DNA of 42,579 bases. Source: Hyphomonas beringensis. GTDB taxonomy: Bacteria > Pseudomonadota > Alphaproteobacteria > Caulobacterales > Hyphomonadaceae. Each line of letters starts with the position of its first letter. The first letter of the stretch is position 1. The stretch lies in contig NZ_AWFF01000042.1 in assembly GCF_000682755.1 (NCBI RefSeq), positions 1 through 42,579 on the forward strand, written 5' to 3'. The translations under genes and the position numbers were made by a program. Under the pieces are notes generated by a model. It made no database searches. It was not told where the DNA came from and worked only from the letters and a program-made list of their open reading frames with translations. Positions 6,107-15,100 of the stretch are shown piece by piece.

Positions 6107-7570
6107 TCAGTCTGCGGGTGACGTAAGGCGAGCCTCCCGCAGGGCCTTGCGGCGCACTTTGCCGGCATCATCCCGCACGGCGTCCGCAACATATTCGAAA
6201 CTCTTCGGAATCTTGTAGCGCACAAGACGATCAGACAGATGCGCCTGCATGGCAGCTTCGTCCACCGGGCCCTCAGGGCGATCAATGATGGCATGCAGGC
6301 GCGCGCCCATATCCTCATCCGGCAGTCCGATCACGGCTGAGGAGCGCACACCGGGATATGCCTCAACCGCCGCCTCAACTTCTGCCGGATAGATATTCGC
6401 GCCGCCGACAAGGATCATGTCGGACAAACGGTCCGTCAGATAAAGATAACCGTCTTCATCCATCCAGCCCATATCACCAAGGCTTTCCCAGCCGCCTTCA
6501 ATGGCGCGCGCTTCAGCGCCGATATAGCGATAGGTCGTGCCGGCGCCATCCAGAGGCCGCAGGAACACTTCTCCAATCTCGCCGGGCGGCACGATCTCTC
6601 CGGCCTCATTGACGATCTTCATTTCGCATGACTCGACCGGTCGGCCGACAGACCCCTTGTGCTGCAGCCATTCCGTGCCCTGGATCGTGGTGGAGCCCTG
6701 CCCTTCCGTGCCGCCATATAGTTCCCAGATCACTTCAGCGCCAAGCCACTCGATATAGGCCTCTTTCAGCCAGGCCGGGCATGGCGCCGCCAAGTGCCAA
6801 AGCGCGGTCAGGCTGGAGAGATCATACTTTGTACGGATTTCTTCCGGCAGACCCCAGATGCGGCGCATCATGGTTGGCACCATATACGCAACATTGACCT
6901 TCAGGCGCTCAATCACTGCCAGCGTCTTCTCGGGATCAAAGCGCGTCGTGACGGCGATAGTACAGCCCTTGAACAGAGCAATCATGGCCCACAGGAAGGG
7001 GCCATTATGGTAAAGCGGTCCAGGGATCAGCATTGTGCCCTGTAGCGGGATTTCAAGATATGGCACCTCCGGGTCCCAGACCGCCGGAAGTTTGGAAACA
7101 ATCAGTTTGGGCCGGCCCGTCGAACCACCACTGGTCATCGCCTTGATCGAGCTAGCGACCGCCTCGGGCAGCGCCTCGTCAGAGAGACTCGCATCAGGCT
7201 CAAACCCTTCCGGGATGGAAGGAATGGGATCGTACTCGCCCGCCTGAACCCCGACGACAATGCGTGGTTTTCCAAGGTCAATGATCTGGTCACGTTCCAG
7301 TTTCGGAAGACGCGCCGAAACTGGTTGCGGTGTTGCGCCGAGTTTCCAGGTGGCAAGGCACGCCTCAAAAAACTCGATGCCATTCGGCAACGCAATTGTG
7401 ACAAAATCATCCGCCTGCACACCAAGTTTCTGATAGGCGCGCGCCAGCCGGTTGGTCCGTTTCTCAAGATCCCCCCAGCTTATTGACTGACCTTCATGGT
7501 CAATTGCGGCCCGATCAGCCTGCTGGTCGGCCCAATGGGCAACGATTCTGGAGAGAGAGATAATGGCCAC
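6107..7570 (-). CDS. AMP-forming acyl-CoA ligase (ANL superfamily)
   Basis: A 487-aa acyl-adenylate-forming enzyme that activates a carboxylic acid to its CoA thioester. The canonical motifs are in order: phosphate-binding loop MTSGGSTGRPKLI (about 146-158), ELYGGTEGQ (about 287-295), the hinge region LTDRLSDMILVGGANIYPAEVE (about 383-404) and the C-terminal GKVRRKALR with its catalytic Lys. It resembles the ligases often called bile-acid or cyclohexanecarboxylate CoA ligases, somewhat shorter than classical fatty acyl-CoA synthetases (about 550 aa). The start is GTG at 7570, preceded by AAGGGAA. Only 23 bases separate it from the upstream hydrolase gene, so they form one operon. The substrate is unknown. 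Confidence 0.88.
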   Translation of the reverse strand: MAIISLSRIVAHWADQQADRAAIDHEGQSISWGDLEKRTNRLARAYQKLGVQADDFVTIALPNGIEFFEACLATWKLGATPQPVSARLPKLERDQIIDLGKPRIVVGVQAGEYDPIPSIPEGFEPDASLSDEALPEAVASSIKAMTSGGSTGRPKLIVSKLPAVWDPEVPYLEIPLQGTMLIPGPLYHNGPFLWAMIALFKGCTIAVTTRFDPEKTLAVIERLKVNVAYMVPTMMRRIWGLPEEIRTKYDLSSLTALWHLAAPCPAWLKEAYIEWLGAEVIWELYGGTEGQGSTTIQGTEWLQHKGSVGRPVESCEMKIVNEAGEIVPPGEIGEVFLRPLDGAGTTYRYIGAEARAIEGGWESLGDMGWMDEDGYLYLTDRLSDMILVGGANIYPAEVEAAVEAYPGVRSSAVIGLPDEDMGARLHAIIDRPEGPVDEAAMQAHLSDRLVRYKIPKSFEYVADAVRDDAGKVRRKALREARLTSPAD

Positions 7571-7593
7571 GTCGTCTGTTCCCTTTTGTTATT

Positions 7594-8547
7594 TTATATA
7601 TCTGCCCGTTTCAGGAGGCGTTGAAAGCCTTCCCAGAATTCCTGTCTGCGATCATCCGTCTCCATAAGGATTTCATGCATTGCGCCGTCGATGGTGACAT
7701 GCTCGCAATCGGGCAGGCGCGCGCAGATTTTTTCATGGGAGGCATTGTCTACCAGCTGCTCTTCGGCCGCCGATGCCACGAAGACCGGTATGGTGACTTC
7801 CTTCAGAATTTTTGGCTTGGAGAAAGTTGTCAGAATATCCAGCGATGCGCCGAGCCAGCCCCATGTCACCGGGCCCAGTTCCAGATCCGGATGGGCATCA
7901 ATCAGGGCACGTTGCAATTGCCAGCGCCTTTTGTCGTGCGTGACGATGTTTGTCTCAAAGGTTTCGGCCGGTCCCGGCTGAATGGCATAGTCGCCAGAGC
8001 GACCGGTCGCCCGCATAGCCCAGACCAGATAGCGCATGCCCAGGAAATGAGACTTGAGACCCCACATCGGTGAACAAAAAGCTGCGGCATCCACTTTCAC
8101 CAGCTTTTGTGAAATCGCCGCAAGGGCAATCGCACCGCCCATGGAATGCGCGACAGACACGTAAGGCCGGGGCAGATGCTCCTGCAGCTGTTCCAGCCCA
8201 CCTTGCAGCGCGCCCATGAAAGTCTCGAACCGGTCAATATGGCCCTTGCGGGTATCCTCCAGCAAACGTTCCGACAGACCCTGGCCTGGCCAGTCCAGGA
8301 TCACCACGGCAAAGCCCATGGCCTGGAGCTCGCGGCCGACCTCAAAATACTTTTCGATAAACTCCGTCCGCCCCGGACAGACAATGGCCGTGCCCCGCGG
8401 ATCGGATTTGGACAAGGCAGGCGCGATACAAGCCCGCAGGTTTCGGCCCGCACTGCCCTTGAACCAGATAATCTCTGCGCCTTGCGGGGGCGGATTACCC
8501 GGCACCTCCACAAAGACTTCGCTTTGACTGAAACTCTCTGAGGGCAT
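7594..8547 (-). CDS. Alpha/beta hydrolase, lysophospholipase/monoacylglycerol-lipase type
   Basis: A 317-aa hydrolase of the PldB/monoglyceride lipase type (Hydrolase_4). The nucleophile elbow is AHSMGG, with Ala instead of the more usual Gly. The oxyanion region is IVCPGRTEFIEKYFEVGRELQ, GWPGQ-like DWPGQGLSER follows, and the catalytic His is in GAMHEILMETDDRR near the C-terminus. No signal peptide is seen, so it is probably cytoplasmic. The ATG at 8547 is chosen; a TTG at 8568 in the same frame lies against the hairpin at 8571-8610. Genomic context (SCP2-like protein upstream, acyl-CoA ligase downstream) suggests it frees fatty acids that the ligase then activates. Confidence 0.85.
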   Translation of the reverse strand: MPSESFSQSEVFVEVPGNPPPQGAEIIWFKGSAGRNLRACIAPALSKSDPRGTAIVCPGRTEFIEKYFEVGRELQAMGFAVVILDWPGQGLSERLLEDTRKGHIDRFETFMGALQGGLEQLQEHLPRPYVSVAHSMGGAIALAAISQKLVKVDAAAFCSPMWGLKSHFLGMRYLVWAMRATGRSGDYAIQPGPAETFETNIVTHDKRRWQLQRALIDAHPDLELGPVTWGWLGASLDILTTFSKPKILKEVTIPVFVASAAEEQLVDNASHEKICARLPDCEHVTIDGAMHEILMETDDRRQEFWEGFQRLLKRADI

Positions 8548-8570
8548 TCCGGCGCCTGTGCTGTCCAAAA

Positions 8571-8610
8571 ATAAAGGCCGTCCGAAGCTTTCCCCCGGAC
8601 GGCCCTTTAT
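8571..8610. terminator. Hairpin terminator or attenuator between the SCP2 and hydrolase genes
   Basis: Arms ATAAAGGCCGTCCG and CGGACGGCCCTTTAT pair almost perfectly around a 12-base loop. It lies just after the SCP2 stop codon on the minus strand, so it may end or reduce read-through into the hydrolase, ligase and oxidoreductase genes. Confidence 0.75.
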
Positions 8611-8635
8611 ATCAAGTCACTGAGTCCTGTGCGGA

Positions 8636-8938
8636 TCAGGAAAACTTCTTCATCAGGCTCTGCAGTTGCATGGCAACAGACATGTCGCCTTCAACTTTCA
8701 GCTTGCCCTGCATGAAGGCCATGGTCGGGTCCATTTCACCCTGAGAGATTTTCTTGAAATCATCCCATGCAACCTTGATCGTGGCGTCTGCGTCGCCGTC
8801 GGAATTGTCCGCTTTGCCAGCTGCGCCGTCGATGAAGAGCTTGCCTTGATCACCAAAGTCAAACTTCACCTTCTTGGTGAAGTCGCCGCCCGGCTCTACG
8901 GCAGAATCTGCTTTGGCTGTGAGTTCTGCGAGATCCAT
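8636..8938 (-). CDS. SCP2 sterol-binding domain protein
   Basis: A 100-aa protein consisting of a single SCP2 domain, the hydrophobic-tunnel fold that carries sterols, fatty acids or acyl-CoA. Typical features are the central KVKFDFGDQGKLFIDG strand pair, the ADATIKVAWDDFKKISQGEMDPTMAFMQGKLKVEGD block, and the C-terminal amphipathic helix (AMQLQSLMKKFS). The start at 8938 is fixed by AAGGAGGAATTCA before the ATG; longer in-frame extensions are not real. It leads the minus-strand lipid cluster, is separated from the next gene by a hairpin, and is divergent from the carboxyltransferase gene. Confidence 0.92.
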   Translation of the reverse strand: MDLAELTAKADSAVEPGGDFTKKVKFDFGDQGKLFIDGAAGKADNSDGDADATIKVAWDDFKKISQGEMDPTMAFMQGKLKVEGDMSVAMQLQSLMKKFS

Positions 8939-9083
8939 TGAATTCCTCCTTGAATGGATTTGGCCTTGATAAAGCAGACCCGCAGTACGGAAAGCAAGAG
9001 CCTTATTGAGAATATAACGCAAAAATGACTCTCCCGTCACTTTCATGCCAAAACTCAGCCTCTCCTCAAAAACACCTTCTTGA

Positions 9084-9095
9084 CCTAGCGCTAGG
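9084..9095. promoter_or_regulatory. Perfect palindrome CCTAGCGCTAGG upstream of the carboxyltransferase gene
   Basis: A 12-base perfect palindrome 21 bases before the carboxyltransferase start, in the divergent promoter region shared with the SCP2 gene. Position and symmetry fit an operator, for example of a TetR-type lipid regulator; no regulator gene is nearby. Confidence 0.35.
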
Positions 9096-9116
9096 GAAGC
9101 ATGGAACCTGCGGACC

Positions 9117-10664
9117 ATGAGTTGGGAAAAGTCGATTGAGGAGCTTCGCCGTCGCGAAAGACTGGCGGAGAAAATGGGGGGCGAAGAGCCTGTCTCCCGC
9201 CAGCGTGGCCGGGGGAAACTGACGGTTCGTGAACGGGTCGCCTTTCTGGCCGATCCCGGCAGCTTCCATGAAATCGGCAAGATTGCCGGCCTCGCCACCT
9301 ATGGCGCGGATGACGAACTGGAGAGCTTCACGCCCTCCACATCGGTCACCGGCCGGGCGACCCTGAATGGCCGCAGCGCCGTTATCCTCGCGGATGACTT
9401 TACGGTGCGCGGCGGCGCATCCGATGCTTCGATCTGGCAGAAAATGGTCCAGATGATCAAAATGGCCGCCGAATACCGGATGCCGCTTGTTCAGATGATT
9501 GATGGCACGGGCGGTGGCGGATCCGTGAAATCACTTGAAAAAGACCCGCGCACCTACATCCCCGAAACCCCGGGCTGGGACGAGATCGTGCATGGCCTGA
9601 CACAAGTGCCGTTTGTCTCGCTGGCGCTCGGCCCTTGCGCCGGGATGGGCGCCGGACGGGTCGCAGCCAGCCATTTCTCAGTCATGGTCAAAGAGCTCAG
9701 CCAGGTGTTCGTGGCTGGCCCGCCCGTCGCGATCGCGCTTGGCGAGAACGTGACCAAGGAAGAGCTGGGCGGCTGGAAGATCCAGGCGCAGAATGGCACT
9801 GTGGACAATGTCGTCGACAGCGAAGCGGAGGCCTTCGAGACCGCGCGGCGCTTCCTGTCCTACCTGCCTGGTTCCGTCCATGAACTGCCGGAGCGGACCA
9901 CCCCGGCAGACGATCCCAAACGCCGCGAAGACAGCCTGATGTCTGTCGTTCCGACGGACGGGAAGACGCCTTACAAGCCGCACAAGATCATCGAAGCCAG
10001 TGTTGATCGCGGCAGCTTTTTTGAAATCGGTCAGGCCTGGGGCCGGGGCATCGTTACCGGGCTCGCCCGGATCGATGGCTACCCGGTCGGCATCATGGCG
10101 GGCAATCCGTTCTTCCTGGATGGCGCCTGGACAGCTGATGTCTGTGACAAGGTCACCCGCCATATGGACCTCTGCTCGCAATTCCACTTGCCGGTCATCC
10201 ACTTTGTCGACTGCCCGGGCTTTGCCGTGGGCGTGAAAGCCGAAACAGCTGGCGTTACCCGTGCCGGGGTGCGCGCCATGACCGCTGTCTATCAGGCAGA
10301 CGTGCCCGTCTGCTCCGTCGTCATCCGCAAGGCTTATGGGCTGGCAGGGTCTGCCATGATGAACCAGAGCCGTACCAAATGGCGCTATTGCTGGCCGAGC
10401 GGGGATTGGGGCAGCCTGCCCATGGCCGGCGGCATCGAGGCCGCTTTCCGCAAGGAACTGGCAGAGGCCGAAGACCCGGACGCGCTGAAAGCCCAGCTCT
10501 ACAAGAAATTTGATGCCATTCGGTCGCCTTTCCGAACAGCCGAATCTTTCTATGCAGAAGAGATCATAGACCCAAGAGACACCCGCCCCCTGCTCGTCGA
10601 TTTCATCCATCATGCCTGGCGGACGCTGGAGCCCGGTGAGCGCAAAATCGGGTACAGACCCTGA
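9117..10664 (+). CDS. Acyl-CoA carboxylase carboxyltransferase (beta) subunit
   Basis: A 515-aa carboxyltransferase of the propionyl-CoA/methylcrotonyl-CoA carboxylase beta family. It moves CO2 from carboxybiotin to an acyl-CoA. Two crotonase-like halves are visible: the N-terminal half with RGKLTVRERV and the oxyanion loop GPCAGMGAGR (about 171-180), and the C-terminal half with GFAVGVKAETAGVTRAG and KAYGLAGSAMM. The length fits the family. The biotin carboxylase/carrier alpha subunit is not in the window, so it must be supplied from elsewhere or the protein has another partner. The substrate (propionyl-, methylcrotonyl-, geranyl- or other CoA) cannot be settled from sequence alone. A palindrome lies just upstream. 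Confidence 0.88.
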   Translation: MSWEKSIEELRRRERLAEKMGGEEPVSRQRGRGKLTVRERVAFLADPGSFHEIGKIAGLATYGADDELESFTPSTSVTGRATLNGRSAVILADDFTVRGGASDASIWQKMVQMIKMAAEYRMPLVQMIDGTGGGGSVKSLEKDPRTYIPETPGWDEIVHGLTQVPFVSLALGPCAGMGAGRVAASHFSVMVKELSQVFVAGPPVAIALGENVTKEELGGWKIQAQNGTVDNVVDSEAEAFETARRFLSYLPGSVHELPERTTPADDPKRREDSLMSVVPTDGKTPYKPHKIIEASVDRGSFFEIGQAWGRGIVTGLARIDGYPVGIMAGNPFFLDGAWTADVCDKVTRHMDLCSQFHLPVIHFVDCPGFAVGVKAETAGVTRAGVRAMTAVYQADVPVCSVVIRKAYGLAGSAMMNQSRTKWRYCWPSGDWGSLPMAGGIEAAFRKELAEAEDPDALKAQLYKKFDAIRSPFRTAESFYAEEIIDPRDTRPLLVDFIHHAWRTLEPGERKIGYRP

Positions 10665-10674
10665 GACGACACTC

Positions 10675-11094
10675 ATGCCAGTCCCCCCGGAATATCTGCG
10701 TGTCGGCGAATTTTTCACGGACTTCCTGCTCCGCGTAAAAGCCGAATGTATGCTGACCAGTCGGCATCAGGCCTATACCTGCATGCAGGCGGTGATCACG
10801 GTGTTCCGCCGCCGACTGACCCCGGAGCAAGTGATCCGCTTTGTGCAGATCCTGCCGCCCGTTGTCGGGACAATCCTAGTGGATGGATGGAGCCCGGAGG
10901 AGTTCACGACCAAATGGGGCAGCCGTGAAGACCTGACAGCAGAGGTGCGCCGCTTCCGGCACGATCACAATCTTTCCACTGGCTCGACGATCACCGACGT
11001 CGCCAGAGCTATTCGCGGCACGATTGGAGATGAGGTGCTCGACACCTTCCTCTCAGACCTCAGCCCTGACGCTCAGGCCTATTGGCGAATCTAG
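10675..11094 (+). CDS. DUF2267 domain protein
   Basis: A 139-aa cytoplasmic helical protein. It matches DUF2267, with a pattern of paired helical repeats each containing an acidic W/GWSPEEF-like loop (VITVFRRRLTPEQVIRFVQILPPVVGTILVDGW and later ITDVARAIRGTIGDEVLDTFLSDL). DUF2267 proteins are widespread and lack a firm biochemical role; some are linked to stress or acid response. The ATG at 10675 is chosen because it follows the carboxyltransferase stop by 10 bases and starts the conserved domain; cotranscription with it is likely. Confidence 0.8.
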   Translation: MPVPPEYLRVGEFFTDFLLRVKAECMLTSRHQAYTCMQAVITVFRRRLTPEQVIRFVQILPPVVGTILVDGWSPEEFTTKWGSREDLTAEVRRFRHDHNLSTGSTITDVARAIRGTIGDEVLDTFLSDLSPDAQAYWRI

Positions 11095-11184
11095 ACGGCC
11101 TGCCGACTCCTGCCCGATTTCCAGCCTTATCTTGCCATGATGTAAGCTTTCATGTGGTATCAAGCATCCATGTGGAGGGACAAA

Positions 11185-12078
11185 ATGAAACACAAGATAC
11201 CTGTCATAGCCTGCGCCATGCTGGCGCTTGCCGCCTGCGGTGGTTCTAATAAGGACGGGGCCGAGCGTTCGAGGTCTGCGCCGTCTGCTGCGCCCATGGC
11301 AGAACAGGACATGATCTTTGAGCCGAGCCCCTCTGCAGGCGGCGCTCCGGTTGAGGACGCCGCGCAGCAATATATTGCCTATTCCCATTCTCTGGGGCTT
11401 CGTCTGCCAGTCAAATCGATCGAACCCGTAATGAATGGCCATGTGGAAGCGTGCAATGCGGCGGGCCCAAGCAAATGCATCGTGACGAATTCCTGGTATA
11501 ATTCGTATTCCGATGATGAGGCCTCCGGCTCGCTTCAGTTGCGCGCAACACCAGACTGGATCGACACATTCCTGAAAGGCGTCGATGAAGAAGCCGAGGC
11601 CGCAAATGGCGAAGTGACCAACCGTCAGACGACTGCGGAAGACCTGACCGTTTCCATCATAGATACCGATGCCCGCCTGAACGCGCAGCAGACCCTGCAA
11701 CGCCGCCTGGAAGACCTGCTGGCAAATCGGGATGGAGAGCTGGGGGATATTCTGGCCACAGAGCGTGAACTTGCGCGCGTGAATGGTGAGATCGACTCGC
11801 TCAAATCTTCCCTCAAGGCGTTGATGCTGCGAGTTGAGATGAGCAAGCTGGACGTCAATTACGAAACCAAGCGCAATCCGGTATCACAGAGCGCCCTTTC
11901 GCCGATTGGAGATGCCTTCGGAAGCTTCTTCTACAATCTCGCAGGCGCACTCGCCGCCGTCATTACCGCCTTCGCAGTCGGCTTGCCATGGCTGATCCTG
12001 ATAGGTGCCTTCCTGTGGATCTGGCTGAAGCTGATCTGGCCACGCCTGCGCAAAAAGAAAGCGCCTAAAGCAAACTAA
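11185..12078 (+). CDS. DUF4349 domain lipoprotein
   Basis: A 297-aa lipoprotein. Signal peptidase II motif LAAC with the lipidated Cys at residue 18. The DUF4349 region covers most of the mature part: a beta-strand start, KSIEPVMNGHVEACNAAGPSKC, a coiled-coil segment (about 170-215, LNAQQTLQRRLEDLLAN... ELARVNGEIDSLKSSLKAL), then strands and one C-terminal transmembrane helix (about 250-285) ending in RLRKKKAPKAN. It is thus held by a lipid at one end and a membrane helix at the other. The start at 11185 has GGAGGG. A strong terminator follows. Confidence 0.87.
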   Translation: MKHKIPVIACAMLALAACGGSNKDGAERSRSAPSAAPMAEQDMIFEPSPSAGGAPVEDAAQQYIAYSHSLGLRLPVKSIEPVMNGHVEACNAAGPSKCIVTNSWYNSYSDDEASGSLQLRATPDWIDTFLKGVDEEAEAANGEVTNRQTTAEDLTVSIIDTDARLNAQQTLQRRLEDLLANRDGELGDILATERELARVNGEIDSLKSSLKALMLRVEMSKLDVNYETKRNPVSQSALSPIGDAFGSFFYNLAGALAAVITAFAVGLPWLILIGAFLWIWLKLIWPRLRKKKAPKAN

Positions 12079-12081
12079 TCA

Positions 12082-12114
12082 AAAAAGCCCCCGGAATGAT
12101 CCGGGGGCTTTTTC
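12082..12114. terminator. Bidirectional intrinsic terminator between the DUF4349 gene and gltB
   Basis: Stem AAAAAGCCCCCGG paired with CCGGGGGCTTTTT around the loop AATGAT. There are A and T tracts on both sides. It serves the two convergent genes. Confidence 0.92.
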
Positions 12115-12120
12115 TCAATC

Positions 12121-15100
12121 TCAGGCTTTGACAGCCACTTTCTTCTTGCCAGCCTTTGGTTTTTCTTCCGGCAACAGAAGGTGTGCAATTTCCTTCGGCA
12201 CAATCATCAGCATTTCCTGCAGGGAATTATCCCACTCTTCCAGAATGTCTTTCGCCCGCAGGGATTTGGTCCGCTTGACGTGCTCCTCAATGAGGGCGCG
12301 CGCCTCGGCAATATGCTCGGCGGGCATGTCGGCCAGCGGATACCAGTCGATCGCATCAGGGTTGGCGACGCGCTCAAAGCGCTGCTCCGGATCCCAGATA
12401 TAGGCCGCGCCGCCGGTCATGCCTGCGCCGAAATTATCTCCCACCGGGCCCAGGATCACAGCGCGTCCGCCGGTCATGTATTCGCAGCCATTCGCGCCAC
12501 AGCCTTCAATGACCGTTTTCGCGCCGGAGTTCCTGACCGCGAAACGTACACCTGCTGCGCCGGAGGCAAACAATTTGCCCGCCGTTGCGCCATAGAGGCA
12601 GGTATTACCAATTATGGCATCGCTGCCAGCGCGGTGGCGCTCTTTTAGCGGAGGCGCCACAACGATGCTCGCGCCCGAGAGGCCCTTGCCGACATAGTCG
12701 TTTGCATCGCCAATCACCTCCAGAAGAAGTCCCTGAACGGAGAATGCGCCCAGCGACTGGCCTGCTGAACCTTCAAGGCGAATATGCAGACGGCCTTCCG
12801 GCAAAGCGTGCATGCCAAATTTCTGCGTAATGGCAGAGCTGGACCGTGCCCCGATGGCGCGCATCGTGTTGGCGACGCCATATTCCAGCTGCATCTTCTC
12901 GCCGCGCTCAAAGAACGGTTCGGCGTCGCGCAAAATCTGAGCATCCAACGTATCCGGAACTTCTTCACGGTGGTCTGGCCGGTATATGACCGGCGTTTCG
13001 CTATCGACCTGAACCAGCAGCGGGTTAAGGTCCAGATCGTCCAGATGCGTTGACCCACGGCTGACCTGTGTCAGCAAATCCGTACGGCCAATCGCTTCGT
13101 CGAGAGATTTCAAACCAAGGGAAGCGAGAATTTCGCGTACATCCTCGGCAATGAAGCTCATCAAATTCACGACCTTCTCCGGAGACCCGGTAAAGTGTGC
13201 CCGCAGTGCTTCGTCCTGCACACACACACCAACCGGGCATGTGTTGGAGTGGCACTGGCGCACCATGATACAGCCCATGGCAACAAGTGATGCTGTGCCG
13301 ATACCGTACTCTTCTGCGCCCAGCATGGCCGCGATAACGATGTCACGTCCGGTACGCAGCCCGCCATCCGTCCGCAGGGTGACTTTACCGCGCAGATTGT
13401 TCAGTGACAGGATCTGGTGTGCCTCCGCCAGACCCAGCTCCCAAGGAAGGCCGGCATATTTGATGGAGGTTTGCGGACTGGCGCCCGTGCCGCCGACACC
13501 GGCAGCGATCAGGATCAAGTCCGCCTTGGCTTTCGCCACACCTGCCGCAACCGTTCCGACGCCGGATTGCGCGACCAGCTTCACGCAGACGCGCGCTTGC
13601 GGGTTGATCTGTTTCAGATCGTAGATCAGCTGCGCCAGATCCTCGATAGAATAGATATCATGATGCGGCGGAGGCGAGATCAGCGTCACGCCCGGCGTCG
13701 CATGACGAAGCTTCGCAATCAGCTCCGTCACCTTGAAGCCAGGCAACTGACCACCCTCACCTGGCTTGGCGCCCTGGGCAATCTTGATCTCGATCTCGCG
13801 ACACTGATTCAGATATTCCGCCGTCACACCAAAACGGCCAGAGGCCACTTGCTTGACCGCAGAGTTCATATTGTCGCCATTCGGCAGTGGACGATACCGC
13901 GCGCGATCTTCCCCGCCCTCACCGGACACGGACTTTGCCCCGATCCGGTTCATCGCAACGTTCAGCGTGCCATGGGCCTCCGGGCTCAGCGCACCTAGAG
14001 ACATGCCCGGTGTGACAAAGCGCTTGCGGATCTCATTGATCGACTGAACGCTGGACACCGGCACTGGCGCGCCAGCGGGTTTGAAGTCCAGCAGGTCACG
14101 CAGCTGGATCGGATCGCGCGAATGCACGGCCTCGACATATTTGCGATAGATGGAATAGTCGCCACGATTACAGGCCGCCTGAAGCGTATGGATCAGATTC
14201 CCATCGAGCGCATGCGCCTCTTCAGAGGCGCGCAGGCGGTAGAAGCCACCGACCGGCAGAGAGACCACGTCCTCATCAAACGCCGCTTCGTGCCGCATAA
14301 GGGCGTTCTCTTCCAAGCCGGCCAGGCCGAGCCCGGAAATCCGGCTGTTCATGCCCGGGAAATAGTCCGCCACCAGAGCACGCGAAAGACCCAGCGCCTC
14401 GAAATTATAGCCCCCGCGATAGGAGGAGACGACAGAGATGCCCATCTTGGACATGATCTTCAGCAGGCCTGCTTCAATCGCGACCTTGAAGTTCTTCACG
14501 CATTCATTCAGCGACATGTCGCCGAACAGGCCGCGCGAATGACGGTCTGCGATAATGTCCTGCGCCAGATATGCATTGACGCATGTTGCGCCGACACCGA
14601 CCAGAACGGCAAAATAGTGCGTGTCCAGACACTCGGCCGAGCGCACCGTAATGGAACAGAATGTCCGCAGGCCCTGGGCGACAAGGTGAGAGTGTACCGC
14701 GCCGGTTGCCAGAATCATCGGAATGGCGATGCGGTCAGCCGACTGCAAATGGTCCGTCAGGATAATATGCTCGCGGCCCTCACGAACAGCGTCCTCGGCT
14801 TCGCGGCGAATGCGGCTCAACGCATCTTTCAGGGCCGTCCCGTCGCCTTGCGCATCGGCTTGGTCAAATGTGCAGTCGATTTCGGCTGTGCCAACACCCA
14901 GACGGTCAATCAGGCGTTCATACATACCATTCGTCAGCACAGGGCTTTCCAGCACAAAGACTTCCTGCTGGGACTTGTCCGTGTCCAGCACGTTCCCCAG
15001 ATTCTTGAACCGGGTTTTCAGGCTCATCACCCGTTCTTCGCGCAGCGGGTCAACCGGCGGGTTGGTCACCTGACTGAAATTCTGCCGGAAGAAGTGGCTC

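Noticed and set aside
8939..9298. N-terminal extension of the SCP2 gene
   Set aside because: A perfect ribosome binding site precedes the ATG at 8938, and the extension overlaps the divergent gene start.
9678..10718. 346-aa ORF on the minus strand
   Set aside because: Antisense to the carboxyltransferase gene, with no recognisable domain.
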